64,000 bases of DNA from Lytechinus variegatus (GCF_018143015.1 NC_054742.1:53267195-53331194); one strand, 5' to 3'; positions 1 to 16,100 are shown, counted from the stretch's first letter. A program made the numbers and translations. The notes: generated by a model from the sequence alone, not told the origin.

Positions 1-3000
1 TTGCTGCTGAATCCACAAAGAAATTTAAACACCAATTCAAATTTGAATTACAAAATCATTCTTTATCCATGGTCTTTCATTTATAAAAGAAATCAGAATG
101 CAAGTTTCTTGCATTAAGAAAATAATACAAACAAACAAAAACACATTGAATCTGCATAATTATACACATTAATTATAAATTATTATTCAATGAATCAGAA
201 CAGAGTATTCTCATAAAAAGAGCAAGATTTCAGAGACTTTGGGTGTGCTTATGCTTCAATTGCGAGGACAGAATCGTGGTTCTGTTTATACTTCCCCAGA
301 AAGCCTGATTCTGGTCAAACGACGTTTACAAACGCACCTTTTTGTGAGTTTACGATCGGCGTTTTGAAACAGCGTTCAAATGAAAGCAAGCATGGACGCA
401 ACCATGTTTTGGACTAATCATGTTTGGAAACGCTGATTCTGGCCTGAAAAGTGGAAGCATAAACACTGCCTTTTACAGGTTGAAATGTTAGTAATAAAAT
501 TTGAGATGAGGCCAAGTTGAAAAATTTACTACAGATGCATTTATCAACACAAAAAGTACAAGAAAGAGGTTTACAAGAAAGAGGCTTTCTATGAATCACC
601 TTGACACCTCTTTCCCTTACCCCCTTTATTATCCTCTCCAAAGACCATCCTTTCCCCCTTCACCATATTCATTGCGACCACAGGACAAGAGCTACTTTTA
701 TCATAAGGGTCAAGTCTTATTAAAGTTGTATAAAAATCAAGTATGCCATCTGTCTTAGCAAGGAGCTTGGTATTAGTGATGCACATCCATAGGCCCAATG
801 GTTGACATTTCTCTCCCCTGCCTCTCTGTCACTCTTTACTTTGATACACTTACCCCCCCCCCTCCCCTCTCCCTTATCATCACATGACACATCAATTCAA
901 ATTAAACCACAAAACAAATCACACTCGGATTCTAATTGGCTAAACACTTTATTCATCCTGTCATCGCTTATCTCTTTTTTCCTCTGTATTTTTGTTTCTG
1001 TGACCTTTATGAATTTGTGTGTCATGGAATTCTACTCCTAATGAATGATGGAGTACAGGCCTCCTGGCTTCCATAAAGAAAGTCTGCAATTATAGAGGCT
1101 ATAATTTATATTGTTCACTACTAATGATGGAAACCACTTGATCATCACCAAATAAGGGTGGTCATGAAATAATTTGCACAGCAATAGCATAACATTTTGA
1201 TTCAAGTGAAATCAAAATCAAATTTTCAAACAGAATGCAATATCAAAATTACTTGTAAGGCAAGTGGTCAATAATTTGACAAAAAATAAAAAAATAATGT
1301 CCTAAAGCCATTTTTAAGTAGATAAAAGATCTACTATTCTACGCACAAAATACATCAATTGACTAATGGACCTCCAACATCAAATTTAAAATTCTTGCTT
1401 TACGGAACCAAGTTATGGCTATTTCATGAAAATAAAACAGTAGGCCTATGTACTTCAATGTGCACTTTCCACACGTCACAGGACATGGTCAACAGATTTT
1501 TTTCTTAAAAATCAGTATGAAGTCTTGAATATCTTCCCCAACTTCTCACCCCCCCCCCTCCCCTCCCTCCATTCTCATATGTGGTTTTCTTCCCCCTCTC
1601 CCACTCCTTGGACTAATGTTAGGTCACAGTTTCTCTAAACAAGATACCTGGAGGTATTTACTGTACCTTCCTCCTTCATCTGTCCTGGGACATTTGTAAA
1701 CCTAGGAAGTCCAATTCATTAATTATCTGCTATTACCCTAAGTCTTGGAAATGTCAGATGCTCCCTGCACTTCCAAGCTCTCATGAACCTTTCCGAAATT
1801 AGCTTCAGCTTCTGTATGCCAAGTACACTGTAATGAATCTTAATGAAATCAGTGTAGCAGTTGCAGACAAAACAGAGGTTTTTTTAGGATTATCATTAAG
1901 ATGAGCACTGATAAATCAGAAGTGCATGTCGCCAATATTGTATCAAAACATCATGCACAACACGAAATAACAAAATGGTTTCTTGAATTATCTTTTATGT
2001 AATATAAAATGCTTCCAAAGCTGTTCCCTACTACTCCTTTGGAAGTACATGTACATGTAAACAATTTGTTAAGTCACAATTCACTTTGCAAGAAAAAAAA
2101 GAGAATTTATTGATATTATGAAGTGATACAAACCACTTTGATAAGCTATATTCAGATAATACTGCTTCAGAATGCATTGTTTTCTTTTGGCCACTCTTTT
2201 CCTTTGCATTTTAATGGAAAATATATATCTGAGTATCGTTTCAAAATCTACATGTTTTGTGGTAAACAAGTCCATGTACATTATATTTCCATAAACAAGG
2301 AGTGAGCCGTTCCCTCCAAAGACACTATGCCAATTCATCACCACTTAATGCAGGAAAAACATTTGGAAATGAACTAAGAAATTGAATTTCCTGGAATCTG
2401 ATGGAAGCAAGGAACGCTCCCTCAGAGTTCAGTATGTTCACTAGAAATAAAACATACAATACAAGGCAGAACAGACAAAAGACAGAAAGGCTGTCTGTGT
2501 ATACTAATGCGTACTTGGGACAAAATCAAGTGTTGCATGGCCTATGTAAGATGACCCCCTCCATCTCTAGGCATCTTGGGGCAGTAATTCTGTCAAAACA
2601 TGTCGCGGGGGATCACTATCAGAGAGAATGCCGCTTCCCCGAGTTGCCAATTTGCTTGTTGTGATTCGGCACACAGCGATATGCCAAGTTACCACTTGTG
2701 ACAGAGCAACTATTTGGTTCATGGATTCTATTTCTGGGGCAAGAGATTAAACAGGATTTGCAGCCAAAGATTAACATTTTGTATTCAGTGTAAAAGTATT
2801 TTGCCAAGCTAATCTTCTTGAGAATCAATTTCCACATGAACAATAATACACTGCATCTTACACCCACTCAAGAGTCAAGACCTTCTTTCAACTTTGTATT
2901 GATAATAAAATATATAAACAATTAGATAACTGGATAATAACATAATAAGATAATTGTAATGGGCACAAAACTGTGTACACTGAATCTAGCTTCTCAAATC

Positions 3001-4001
3001 TTACTTTAACCACTATTCTTTCTGTGGCCTACAGATGGCAGTGTTCAATTTTTCCTTCTCTGATACACTGCAAAAACGCAGAAATTGTCACTCATCTCCG
3101 GGACCTGGAAATTTCAATATGGAAAATGTTGTGTACACACTGAGCTAGATCTGAACTGTGAGGGCAGTATGGTAGTATTACATGGTCAAGCTTGAGGTTC
3201 ATGAGCAATTAATATGCAAATGCTTAAACTGCATGTGTCTTTTGATGTTGCAAAATTAATAGAAGACATGCTCATTATTTTATCTTGTGATGAACATTGT
3301 GGTTTCCTTTACCTTTTTGCTGTCCCATTTTTTTTCCGGTCATTTATAATCAGAATTTCCAGTATAGAATCAACTTTATCAATACCACCACCACAACCTT
3401 GATGATAATATGACATAATATTATCAACAATCATATTCAGAAGCATCATTATTATTATCACCACCAATGCCATCTTTAATTATGATCATCAACATCCGCA
3501 TCATCATTACCACCATCACCAGCAACATCAGTCATCACCACCTCCCAAATCATCATACTCCTCATCATCACCACTATCAATCACTAATATCACCATCATC
3601 ATTAAATCAATATACCTGTCATCAGGAGGAATAACTCCAGGAAAGAACTTCTGGTTATCTTTTTTCTGCTGGTAGCCTTGAGGATTCATGATAGTATATC
3701 CATCAATTCCCCAGTTAAAACCAACCAAATTTTAACTGGTGTCGCAAATACAAATATAATGCTAATACAAACAATAGCATGATCAACAAAAATGAAATAC
3801 ACTTGCATTAACAATGAATTTGAATTCACTAAATGACAGAAGATCATCAATAAAATTGGTATCCATATACCAAAATTGTACCGTTGTCTAAATATGGGAG
3901 TATATTTGACTTTGCCCCATCACAAGCATCAATAATGAATTGGTCCCCTACTCATCTCTTTTGTCACAATTTTGTTTTGACAAACACAAACATGTACTTA
4001 C
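1..4001. other. mcc intron 3 (part), no gene seen
   Basis: I see no convincing exon here. There is a CAT/ATC-rich simple-sequence tract at about 3380-3620, C-rich tracts near 850 and 1550, and scattered ACATGTA palindromes. The block at about 2560-2760 is more GC-rich than its surroundings and could be a conserved regulatory element, but I cannot identify it. Confidence 0.5.
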
Positions 4002-4147
4002 CGTATTAGCAAGCTCCAGAAAGTTGGCCCCTCCACCAGCTGCGGTGGCGCTATCCATCAGCTTCTGTAGGAACGTACCTGGTTCAGGACTAAGATCGCG
4101 AGCACCAGAATCCCGCTCCCAACTGTCCCTGGCTGTAGAAGATGCTC
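4002..4147 (-). CDS. mcc: mcc coding exon 3
   Basis: It encodes ASSTARDSWERDSGARDL, a short Ala/Gly linker and FLELANT. The acceptor is GTTACAG and the donor is the consensus GTAAGT at phase 0. The phase 0 end after ELANT fits the start of the next vertebrate MCC segment at a codon boundary. Confidence 0.9.
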
Positions 4148-7100
4148 CTGTAACGGTCAAACATAACCTAGATAATCATTTTAATCATGTAAAGAGGATT
4201 TAGATAATAATGATGATATAAGAGGATTCTTTATGTACATTTCAAGAAACGGCTCAAATTTTTTGAGGTGTAAAGGGAAAAACAAAATCATGTAGTGTGA
4301 ACAAAAGAAACAATAAAAATGGTAGGATCTATTCCAGCAGCATCTTTAGCCTATTTCTAACAATATACAAAAAAATGCTTACTTTATATGTTTGTCATTT
4401 TGCCTCCAACGAGGATTGTGCTAGGATCGAAAGCTTAGGCCCCTTTTGACTCTCTAATTTACTCCATTGGCTTTCTTTTTTTTAGATAAGCAGTTTTCAG
4501 CGGCTTCTTTTTGCCATAGAAAAACAACAAGTCAGATTCTGTGATAGAAAATCGTTTTACACTTATCACAACACTCCCTCAACCAAACAACCCACTTTTG
4601 GAAAACTATATTTTCATAATAAATAGAAATTTAGACATACCTCTCATACTTCATGAGTATTGGCTCTGACATATTATACCTGTCTCTGTGTGATAGATAT
4701 TTGTTTTCCCCCATGGGGTATTCTCAACTTCTAGGATCTTTCACATATTTTAAACCATATCATTTTTTTCCTAATAGCACATAAGTAAAGTATAAACAGC
4801 CAGAACAAAAAATATATAATCAAAGTACATATCTTCATCACAAAACCTATTTTAAGGAATACAGATTAACAAGGAAAAGAAATGTTTCTTTAAAGGCAAA
4901 AAAATTATGCTTTTCATTTCTATTGGTGTTTACAGTTTTATGGAATTCTCTTCCAAATGATCTTTCAAATGTTAAAAAACCCTGAACATGTAAAGTTCAT
5001 GAATATATTACTTTCAAATGTTAAGTTTAACTTGATAGAAGGCAACATGGTCATTACATGGCATTCACACAAAAATATCTTCGACTGTTTTTTTGTTGAA
5101 TACGGGCTTGAAAGTTTTTCAGGGCATTCTATTCCTCACATTCTTATTTCTTAAACAGCGTGGGATCATTTGATGTGAATGGGTTTTAAACCTACATTAT
5201 GCCTTGTGGGAGATTGGAAAATTGCATGCAGAGGTAAATTATACCTGGCAATGTGACATGAATGACAATGGTTGCCTTCTATTGGCTCTTGTTAAATTTA
5301 GTGATTTCTTATAGAAATGTCTAAACAAGTATTTGGAATTCATAGGAATTAATTTCTTTCCATATAGACCTTCTTGGTTTGGGAACTTTGGGTACTACTT
5401 TAAAATGTGCAAGGAAGCAACTTTTAAAAAATGGAAGAAACAAAGAGGATAGTTTAGCCACATTTGGGGTTTTACTAATCATGTTTCCTTGCTGATTTTA
5501 AGATTTGGATATCTAAGAAAGTTCTACAAGTATACATCCAAGGAAGGTCAAGGACCTCTATATATGCAGGTTTTTTTGAGACATCGCATGTTTGTATGCA
5601 TTTGAGTTACATGTACACAAGCTGTGTGTTGCAAGTCCAAGTGGCACACTAAATTTGCAGGTTCTACGCTGGTTTACCAAACTGTCACACATCGGCACTT
5701 TAAAATCCTTCGTGGAGTGTTGTTTCAGAGAAAAGAACAGACAAAAGTTTAAGATTAAGCTTGAATCTCATTAGCTTTCTGTTGTTATTTTCAAAGCTTT
5801 AAAATACCTTACATGGGGGCTTCTGACATGCTTGATAAAATATAATCTAACATTGAAATACTGTGTAATGCGATAGCGGCATAATCAGGGAACCATTTAG
5901 TTTCCTTTCAGGTATTTAGATGCTACACACACATGTCATGAATGACTTGACAGTTGACACACCAGATTCCTTTAAACAAACCTCACCCAAACTATTATCA
6001 CTGCTAGCTGGCCAGGAACCTAAATGACCACTTCGTGGAAGACTAGAATTACTGCCCATCTTTGGAGAGCCCGCCCTCTGTAGTCTGTCTTGGTACACTC
6101 CATCAGCACTTCCTCTGCGGAGGTCTGGCTGCCTCGAACCTTCCGTCACCGACCTGATCTCTCCACGTAGCTTTCGTTGGCAACGCAAGAACTCTTCAAA
6201 AGAGATTCGGCCATGACGGTCAGCCCCAAGCTGTACCATAAGATCATGCACGCTGTCCTCCATATTCAGCTCACGGCACATCAAGTATATGTCCTGTCTG
6301 TAGAGCAAATAGAGAAATCCTCATGAAGTGAAGAACGTATGAATACAAATTCAAAATACAGACATGGAGGTACATGTATAGTGTACCTCTGTGCTCGGCA
6401 AGCATAAACTAGCTCTATAAATGACAACCTGAAGACACATTTCTTTTGAGTTATCGAAAATTCAAATTTCCCCTCCTTATTTCATGTACATTGTAAATGG
6501 ATTAAATTAGGCTCACATCAGTCATCCCTATTGCACAATGTTTCAACCATCATGAAGAAATGAGTTAACAGAGTTTGACTGCTCTAAACTTAAACAACAA
6601 TTCAATCTAATCCACTGAGTATTTCGTAAATCACCATTTCATTGTGGTGGAAAGAGCTTCAAAATTTGCTCCAAGAGAAATACATTGTAGAGTTTTTCCT
6701 TGAATAATTTTGCTCTAATAAAGAGCACAAAGTGATTTCAACTTTAATACATGTATATCTTCATATTACTTGTCCGAGTCTTTCTTATCAGTCTTTCTTT
6801 TCTTTATTATGATTGTAAAGTGATGTTATCAATAAATAGATATGATCCAAATCAAAATTATCTACAAATTGTTATTCTAAGTTGTCCATTATACATTTCT
6901 TGTATACTCATTCATGTGGACTGATTTTCTATATACTCGTATAAAGATCAATGAATGGGGATATTTCTCTGTGAAATGTTTTGTTTGCTCTTCATCACAA
7001 CATCAGAGTCACAAGTTATTAACCCCTCATGAAACTTTACTAGTGTGTTATTTTTGGAATAGGTTCGTTTGAGCTGACGATTGGTTGATACGGAGAGAAG

Positions 7101-10100
7101 AAAGCAGGTCATGGAGGTAGTCAGATGTCACATAACTTCTATGATCCCAAGTACGTGATGACAAAGGCATACCAAGACAAGCTCTTTCCCTACAGACCTT
7201 CCTTTGTTGACATTGAAGCGTAACATTCAACCATGCAGACTTTTAAAAGATACTGTAGTGTGACAGTGATGGAATTGTGACTTCATGGACTATACGAATT
7301 TCACATATTTCCCCTACACTGTACTTTTTCACAGCAATTAGCATTTGTGCATGAGATCACAGACATTTTCATTTTTCCTTTTTTTCCCAAATTCATTCAC
7401 AATTCTACACACTGTTTGATAATTCCCCACAATTATATTTTTTCTGGAATTCTATCAAACCTTTATACTTTTTAAATATTCCATTTGATTTCAATTTCAA
7501 ATTCAATCCAAAACAAAATTTTGAAGGAAAAAATGTTTTAAAAAGTATTTGTTCTATCAGGTTTAATGAATTACAGTATTCAGGCTTAACACTATTTTAT
7601 CAAAATTTACAATATGCTATTCAAAGAGTATTTTACTGAGAAATTATTTGATTTTCCCAGTTTCTGCAATTATTTTCACCACTTCACAAAAAACTGGGGA
7701 TACTCATTCCCACTCTGACTGTATGGGTGATATATTCAAGCAAATGATCCATGCATGCCTAAAGATATTATGGCAGATGGGTAACGGATTCATGCCCATG
7801 TACATATTTGGTAGCAGAGATGCTCACTGAATTACCATGGAAACACACCACTCGTTGTCTGTCGGTGAGAGTTTGATGTGGTATTAGTCATCTCGGATTA
7901 CAAGAAGCCGGGTATCATCAATTATACCGGGGTATTTACAAATCCTAGCGAGGGAGGAGAATATATGCTATGCAGATGACCCTTTATAAAGTTATGAATA
8001 TTTCATACACCAGCATGTTGCATATTTTTCATTTTTAAAATGTCACATCCAATGGCTAGGACCAGTTTAATACAGATATTGCTTCTTCACAATTGAAGAA
8101 AATATTTCATGATCATAGCAAACAGGGTGCTACATAAGCACTTGCCCAATTGCCCGCGGCAAGTAAAAGTTAATGACGGGCAAGTGTTTTGTGTTTTGAA
8201 GTAAAGACCAAAACTACTTGCCTGTATTGGGCAAGTGAAATTCTCACAGTAGAATTACCAAAATTACGGTCAATATGATATACCGACCCTAAATATGGTC
8301 ATGGCAGGCAAGATGAAATTACTTTGTAAAAAGAAATGCAACAAGGTTCATCAGTTCCTGTCAAAAGAGAGAAAAAAGGTCAATGATTTCTTAAACCGTA
8401 TTACATGTATTGTTTCTAAAGAGGTAAAACTTTTTTTTCAAGGATTTGTTTTGGGCAAGTGAAATAGATTTTCAGGCAAGTATATTCAAACTATTTAAAA
8501 ATTTACTTGCCCGACAGTTCAAGTGAATAAAAAAAGTTATGTAGCACCCTGTTAGCAGATATATTTTGATTTCATTTACTGGATCAAGAAATTACGAGTT
8601 ACTTTCTTGGGGTGTGTGTCTCATTTCATGCAGATTGTGTGATGTTAATTTATTAATTATCATGTCCATTGTCCAGTACATAAAAAAAAACCAGAAAAAG
8701 AAAGTGTCAATTGCAAAAAAATCATGAATATATGAAAAGGGAAAGTACTGAACAGAAACTTTGCACTAAATGCTATCAAACCTCAGTCTAGAATGAAGAC
8801 TTTTTAATACAAAATACTAGAATACTGGCACTAAAAGCCAATCTAGATATTCTAGATTTATAAAGTAAGTACATAGTAAATTATTCCAATCATCATGTCA
8901 CAAATATTTGTTTTAAAATGGATAGGCCTGAATACTTGTGAAGCTTTTATGTCTTTATTTGAAGTCTTTAGATTTCAAACCTGATTTGGCATAGGCCTAC
9001 GTGTACAGTATCACAATACCACAAACCTCTGAACTTTATAGATCTTTAATATGTGTGTAAACATGCATACATTCATCCCCATATGTATTTATTCTGTTTT
9101 TGCATAAATTGCCTCTTTTCTCTTTATAAGCCATAGATGTTATGTGATGTAATAGCAAAGGATAAAAGTGTAATATGTTACATGAAAAATAAATGCTTAG
9201 CTCAAACAAAAAAATTGTAGGGATTGAATAAAACATTTTTTTTCAATTGAGTATCCTATTGTCACTGGAGTAAAAAAAGATGGATAACAACAAGGTTCAT
9301 GCAGCATCCTCTAATGCCAAATACAATGATAATTGTACACAAAGGGTATGGCAGATGGCTAGCCTCTGAGCTGTGATCCCTTGACTATATCACACACCCT
9401 ATTGACTCTGGGTGTTTGAGTTTGAGATGCTAATTTCCTCCCAGACAGCACCCTGGTCAGATGAGGACAGAACAAACAATTACTCCTCAATCTCCATGGT
9501 GATCATACTCTATTTGATGAGCTTATTCACACAATAGGGATCAGAATCAATAATATCCTGTTTATTTTTCACTTAGACACAATATTCTTGTCCTTAGTTT
9601 TGCAGAAACCCACTATTTACTCTATCCAACCAACGATCATAGGCCTGTATACCGTATTCTACAGATTCTTTGTCAAGTATGATTTATAAGGGTAAAGAAT
9701 ATTTTATTCCACATGCTATAATTTTGTTCTTTCCCTGTAGTTTAAAAAATATGGAAAAGTGAAAATGCTAATTTAATGAAAATTTAGCATGGTCATATAA
9801 GATGCCTCATCAGCTCCATTAAATCAGGGAAATTCCCCTGATAAAGAAATTAAAAAAATCTTCATTACATTTTGGGTTGTAATTTATGAGATTCTTCCTC
9901 GAGAGCTTCCTCTAGAACCATTACTTCAACCCCTCTCCCACTCAGTCCTTCCTTCTTTCCCTCCCCCTTCCTCTTTCTTCTCTTTCCCTCCTTCTTCAGC
10001 TCTTCCTTCCCTCAAGCTCTATCTGTGACTGTTACCAAACAAACTCTATATTCCATCTTTGAGTAGGATGACAAACAGCTGTGCTATGTCTGTTTCAAAA

Positions 10101-13100
10101 ATAGATTTCTTGTTTATTTGCACAGATGTCTTCATACATGTCATCTTAACATGATACCATGACGCCATTGCCTCATATCTTCCAGACTTGATCAAGAATC
10201 GGGCATTAATGGGTGACAACATACAGTGTATGTAACAGACAAACCCTACTTATTGCTTTTATAAATACATTATACAAGCGTTTGACAGAAATTGAAAAAA
10301 TTACTATGCAGTTTACGTTGGCTTATTAAAATATGAAATTACAACAATGATACAAATTTGTTGCAAAACTTTCATTCAAGTTTATACAGGGGGAGAAAGG
10401 TAACTCGATTGAATCATCATACACCAACCAGAATAAAGAGTAGCTTTTTCTGTCAAAATATCCCTGCTTGTTACACTCATAAATGTGTACATGTACAGTA
10501 TGTACATATCCCTTTATTAAAAGCAGGCTCTGGAGCAAGCTTCATACTCGTATTCTAGATGTTAGTCTACATACAAAAAATATACAAGTAGGTTGAATTT
10601 TCATGAGCTGATAATACAGAAATAAGAATCCAGCATAATTTTTAACAGAATTGTACTTTAGTTACAATTGCCAAAATATACTGATAAAGTTACACATACA
10701 TGTATACCTTTTGGTCATCTTTAGTGAAAACATAAAATATACACTTTAAGTAATTACCATCCACCATTATCACATTATTAAATGAATTAAATTTTAGTAA
10801 TACAGTATAAGTTATATCATTTAGAAATTTTTTCATATTTTGAGAGATTTTGTTTGATGATGGAACATGTATTAATGAGCATTTTGTCACAAAGTACTTT
10901 GAGCTTAGATTTAGTCTTATCATAAAAGACTAAAAATAAAGTTTGAAACATTCAGGGTTTTATGCTAAAAAAAAAGAATGTGCAAACATCACAGTGCACC
11001 TTCATCATGTGAAGATATGATTTCAATATTCTACATATTTAACTGCAGACTTTCAAAATCTTCATGGAAAAAATATCTAAATTACCCTTATAAACCACTC
11101 TTTATTCATTCAGAAATGATCCCATAAATTAGCCATCATCATTAGTCATCTCTCCATTCCAAAATCCATCCTGCACACCTCATTACATCTCATTTATCTA
11201 CAAACAACTCAGACACCTCTCTACTATTAATTGACTCAAGGGGTGAAAGAGAGAGTGAAATTATTTTTGCCACCGGAGTCTCCCCCGCTGGCGACAAGTT
11301 CAAATATTAGGTTGCTGCAATGCAAGAAGTAGAGATCAAAGGATGCCTTGGATTTAGATGAGCATGCCCATAGTTTGACAATCAGCTCGCCTGGTGCAAT
11401 TATGATGGTGCAAGTCCCTCACACCTTGTGTAATAGATGAGACATAGCAGAGTCCTTTGTCCGGGCTTTTATCATTCCAATTTAGATGCACAGGGGAGAA
11501 TAGAGAATCCAACTTTGTTTTGCAGTTAGAGTCCAAACATAATGTTCAGAATAAGCTAACATACACAGTATGTCTAATTGATATGTATGAATTTAATATT
11601 CATTATTTAAAGGGGAAGTCCACCTGAATGTCAAGTTTGGTTTGAAATAATAAAAAAAAATTGCTAAATATTATACCGATGAAGCTTTGGCGATAATCCA
11701 CCAAAGAATAACGAGATCTGAATTTGTTAAATTTCAATTATGTAAACAGCTTTATATGTCTTGATCTGATTGAAATGCAATTTTTTCAGTACTTATTTCA
11801 CCTGTGCATTCATTACATCACATTCAACATTACAGCACTTGTAAATAAAAGTTCAAGCCTGATTCTATGTGAGACAAGTTTTAGTCGTAATAAACCATTA
11901 ACCAATCTGAATTTGTAGAATTTACAAAACATGTACAGTGTAGTCAGGCTGCTTGCACATACATGTATGATGAAAACAACCTTTCAGTGTCATGAATCAT
12001 TTGACTACACTGCTGATCCTTCAATCTTATTCAAACAAACTCATTGTTTTGTATGAAACTTGATTTTTTTTTGTTATTTAACAATGACATTACTTATGAA
12101 AATTTTGTAACTGCATGTGTCATAGATGAAAATCAAATGAAATGAAAGTAAATTCTATCTGAATCTAGCATCCAACTGAAGATTTGTATGGCCAACAAAA
12201 GACGGTTATTTTATGTAAAGGGGGAGAGTCAACAGAAATAGTATTCATACAGTACACTGAGGAAAGAGAGCAAGTTTGAAATAATGTTTAAGTTGTGCAT
12301 CAACTTTAGTGAAATGATGAATCTAATTGGGATCAAAACTGTTTTCAGGGGAATTCCCATGAAACTGCCACAGGCTAGCCACTGGCCATTAATGATAAAG
12401 TATCAATTTCATTGCAATTCGGAAGTTGTTAATAACCTTATGTCAGTATCTACACAGGTGCAAAATTGTATAATACATAATTTTGTCTACATACATGTAT
12501 ATTACTGCTAAATCAGCTGTTTGCCTATGCAGTTGGTTCTGGACATTTGTCTTTCAATGAGTACTGGAACATGCACAGATATCCAATATTTAATGTATGT
12601 TTTTAGGTAACATGTAATGTTTTCCATGTTATCTGGTAATCTTGATTCAAATTGCACTTATTTCTGTGTATGAATGAGCCCAAATACTTTGTTCCTCAGA
12701 AGAGCAACAATGAATGAATGGCTGATCTGATTGACAGGCAGATTTCTGAAGGCCATATTGACAATAAGAACAAGATATTCAATAGGTGTGGTGAAGAATC
12801 TAAAGAAAAGCAAAAATTTGTTTGGAAAATCAACTGTCAGTGAGGTGTGCACTTCTCACCTTTATTGTAAATTTAATATTTGTATTCCAAATGTTTAGGC
12901 AATAGGCCGCCTTAGCCTCAAGTTGCTTTCTGTCTAATACAAAATCTGAGTAGTGAGTACTTGTGTATAGTACTAATAATTCAGGCCATTTGGTTCTTGA
13001 AAAAATAAAAAAAATAAACTTCTGCAGTAATCCTATCAAAATCATACAAACAGTGTTCTTTTGACCCACACCATCCCCATACTACATGTACTTTCTTCAT

Positions 13101-16100
13101 TGAAACATAATTGTATGCAACTAAATGTATGTACGTAACAATTTCTGGGGTCTACTTCTTCATTTTACTTTCATCTTTATTTTTGTATCTCCTCATTATA
13201 CTTTTACTTCCAGCATCCTATAAAAAGTACTCTTCTAAATCTCATGATCGAAGTAAAACATTGCATCTTACATTGCATCTGTGTGTATGTAGGACAATAT
13301 TAAGACAATTAAACAAAGCAATCACACTCAATAGTGTATCATTTCTTTCCTTTCAACAGCCTACATAGAACATTCAGTCGGCAGGTCCCCAAAAAGTAGT
13401 TCCTTTTTATCCCAGTGAAATTCATGAGTAGAAAGGTTAATTTTGCATATATTAAATAAGCTGGGTGCAGACCAAAACACCTCTTTTAATTCGGTCATTG
13501 CTGCTCTAAATGCCAAATTTCATGATTTTGGTATCAATGTAAAGAAGAAGAATCATTCTTTCAGGTCATGTGGTTGAATTTATTTTTAAAAAATTGTGAT
13601 GTAGATGAAAGCTTTGATCTAAAACATGCTACAAACGTCCCTTATCTGATTTAATCTTGAATACTTGACAGGAGCGTGATTGATGACCTCCTTTAAAAAT
13701 ACAATCTATTTATAACCAGTAATGGTAAAGCCCTCTGATGGGCCTAGAGGCAGACATGACTGGGGGTCATATCAGGTCATCAAAAGAACATAGGGTTAGC
13801 CTGCTGACACAGATGAGGTGGAACAGAAGATTGATGGGAATTTGGATGGAAGATATAGGCAAGGGCATTTTTCTTTTTTTTACCACCCAAAAAAGAGAAA
13901 GATTTACAGGGATCATTTTCCATTCGATCATGAGTTAGATATTTTACTTCATGTTGTACCCTCATCTCTGCAGATGATGTGGTCACAGCTTGCATGTTGG
14001 CTTACAACTACAATTACATGTACAATGTACATGTAGATGTTGTCATGCATTCTTGGGACCATAGGCTTTGACAAATCAGTGTAATGAAATCTACAACTCA
14101 ATCAATTTACTCGATTGTTTCTGAAAATGTTAAATTTTTATTGCTTTCTTTTTTCATTCAACAGTACCAATAAAAAAAGTAAAAACCAAAACCTCATACA
14201 CTAAATTGTGCAGAACATGCAGGTACATGTATACACTTGGGTAATTTGCCATTTCGTCTACTGCCAACTCGTCCACTCACCACATGGTCTACTTTCATCT
14301 AGACTAGTGCCATTCCGTCCATCAACATTTTGTCTAACAACCATTTGGTCCATTAACCATTTAGTCCAATCATTTCGTCTTATTACCATCTCATCTACAA
14401 ACATTTTGTCTCTTAACCAGTTGGTCTAATATCCATTTCATTTTCATTCATTTTGCACAATTTAACACTAAATGGCTATTGGACCAACTGGTTATAAGAT
14501 GGAATGGCATTAGACTAAATGACAGTAGGACATGTGGTGAGTGGACATGATAGCAGACGAGTTGGAAATTGGACGAATTGGTATTAGACAAATTGGAACT
14601 AGTACACCTACTTGTACATGTATTGCTCTGGATTAAACTTTAAGATTTTGGTACTCTTAATTTTTTTATTGGTTTGGTTTATAGTATAATTATCATTTCA
14701 TTCTCAAGTGTACATAGTCAGTGTAACTTTGTCTTGTTGATGCAATTACATGTATGAAATCGACCTGAACAACAAAAAATCTGAGATTCTCACATTTTTA
14801 CTATTGATTTTTGCTCAGCAAGCTAACATTATAAATCTCGAGAGACTAGACAGAATGGTCGCTTTAAAGGTTTCACAATGGGAACAAAAGAGGTGTAATC
14901 TATACTCTCCTTTTCACACACAAATCAGCATTCCTATTGTCCTGAATACATGAATTCACTGTGCACTGCATAATGTTCCCACCAGACACATAATACACTT
15001 TTCAGCTCTACAAAAAAAAATATACAGGCATTTGTATTGCAATATCTAATAATTTTGTTTTGGTTTTTACATGTATGAGGCTAGTTGTTGTCATGTATTT
15101 TAAATGCAGGAACAGCATAAATTCTAGAAAATACCATCAAATTTCCGACGTACATTTACTCTGAAATTACTAGAACAACTTGCACATTAATACCTTACAA
15201 CCTTGTCATGATCACTTCAATTTCTTTCATGTCACAACTTTTGTACTTGTACACGTATGGAGTGCATTTGAGAAATCTCATCCCTACCAACTCATCATAC
15301 CATTGCCACCCTATTAATCGCCATGGAAGATAAAAATAACTTCAGATAAAAAATATGAATATGCTGTTCTACCCATCTGTAGTCGGCTCCCAACATTAAG
15401 AATTTGTGTGTTAATGATGATGATTTCATCAAACTGTGATGTTTTCTGCCCGGGGGGGGGGGCACTCGACCAAAAAAGTGGTGGGGGTGTGCCGCGGGCG
15501 AGACAAAAAACGGGGGCCTTGGAGCGGGCTTATTGTAAAAAGGAGGGTCCTTGGAATGGGCTTCGGAACGACAAATGTTTGTGAAAACAGGGGGTCCTTG
15601 GAACGGATCGCCAGCGTGTGAGCGCGTATGCATCCCTACGGAACGGTCATGCGTGTATGATGCAGCTTGCGCGGCCTCCGCCGGGGAGCTTTTCACCAAA
15701 ATTTCACCGCTTTTCATCAAAATTGCAGGTCATTCAACGCAATCGGAGCAGCGTAACGAAAAATATGCGAAGCTTTGAAGCGGATTTCTCTCTTCTTTTT
15801 CTCGATAAGAAGAAAATGCTATGCCTTGGAGCGGCTTTCTTTGTTCTTTTTCTCAACAAGGCAAAAATGCTATGCCTTGGAACAGAAATTTGAGTGTAAA
15901 AATGGGGGTCCCCTCCGCGGCACATACCCACTATGCATTATATACTGAGTGCCCCCCCCCCTCCAGGGTTTTCTGATGTTGCCAAATTTTCTGAATCAAT
16001 CTCAATCGAGAAATAAAGTATGGAATCAATAGTATTTGTTTTTGACAATGCAAATTTTCAGTTTGGTTCACAAGACAACACTGATGAGCACTGAGCAGCT

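Noticed and set aside
2560-2760. GC-richer block with an open stretch (SKLATRGSGILSDSD) considered as an exon
   Set aside because: No pyrimidine tract or consensus splice site in the right phase, and no match to MCC that I can recall.
3528-3728. Minus-strand open frame with a plausible donor after PPDDR, considered as mcc exon 4
   Set aside because: The upstream acceptor is weak, an in-frame stop lies just before it, and vertebrate MCC continues with a quite different sequence after ELANT.
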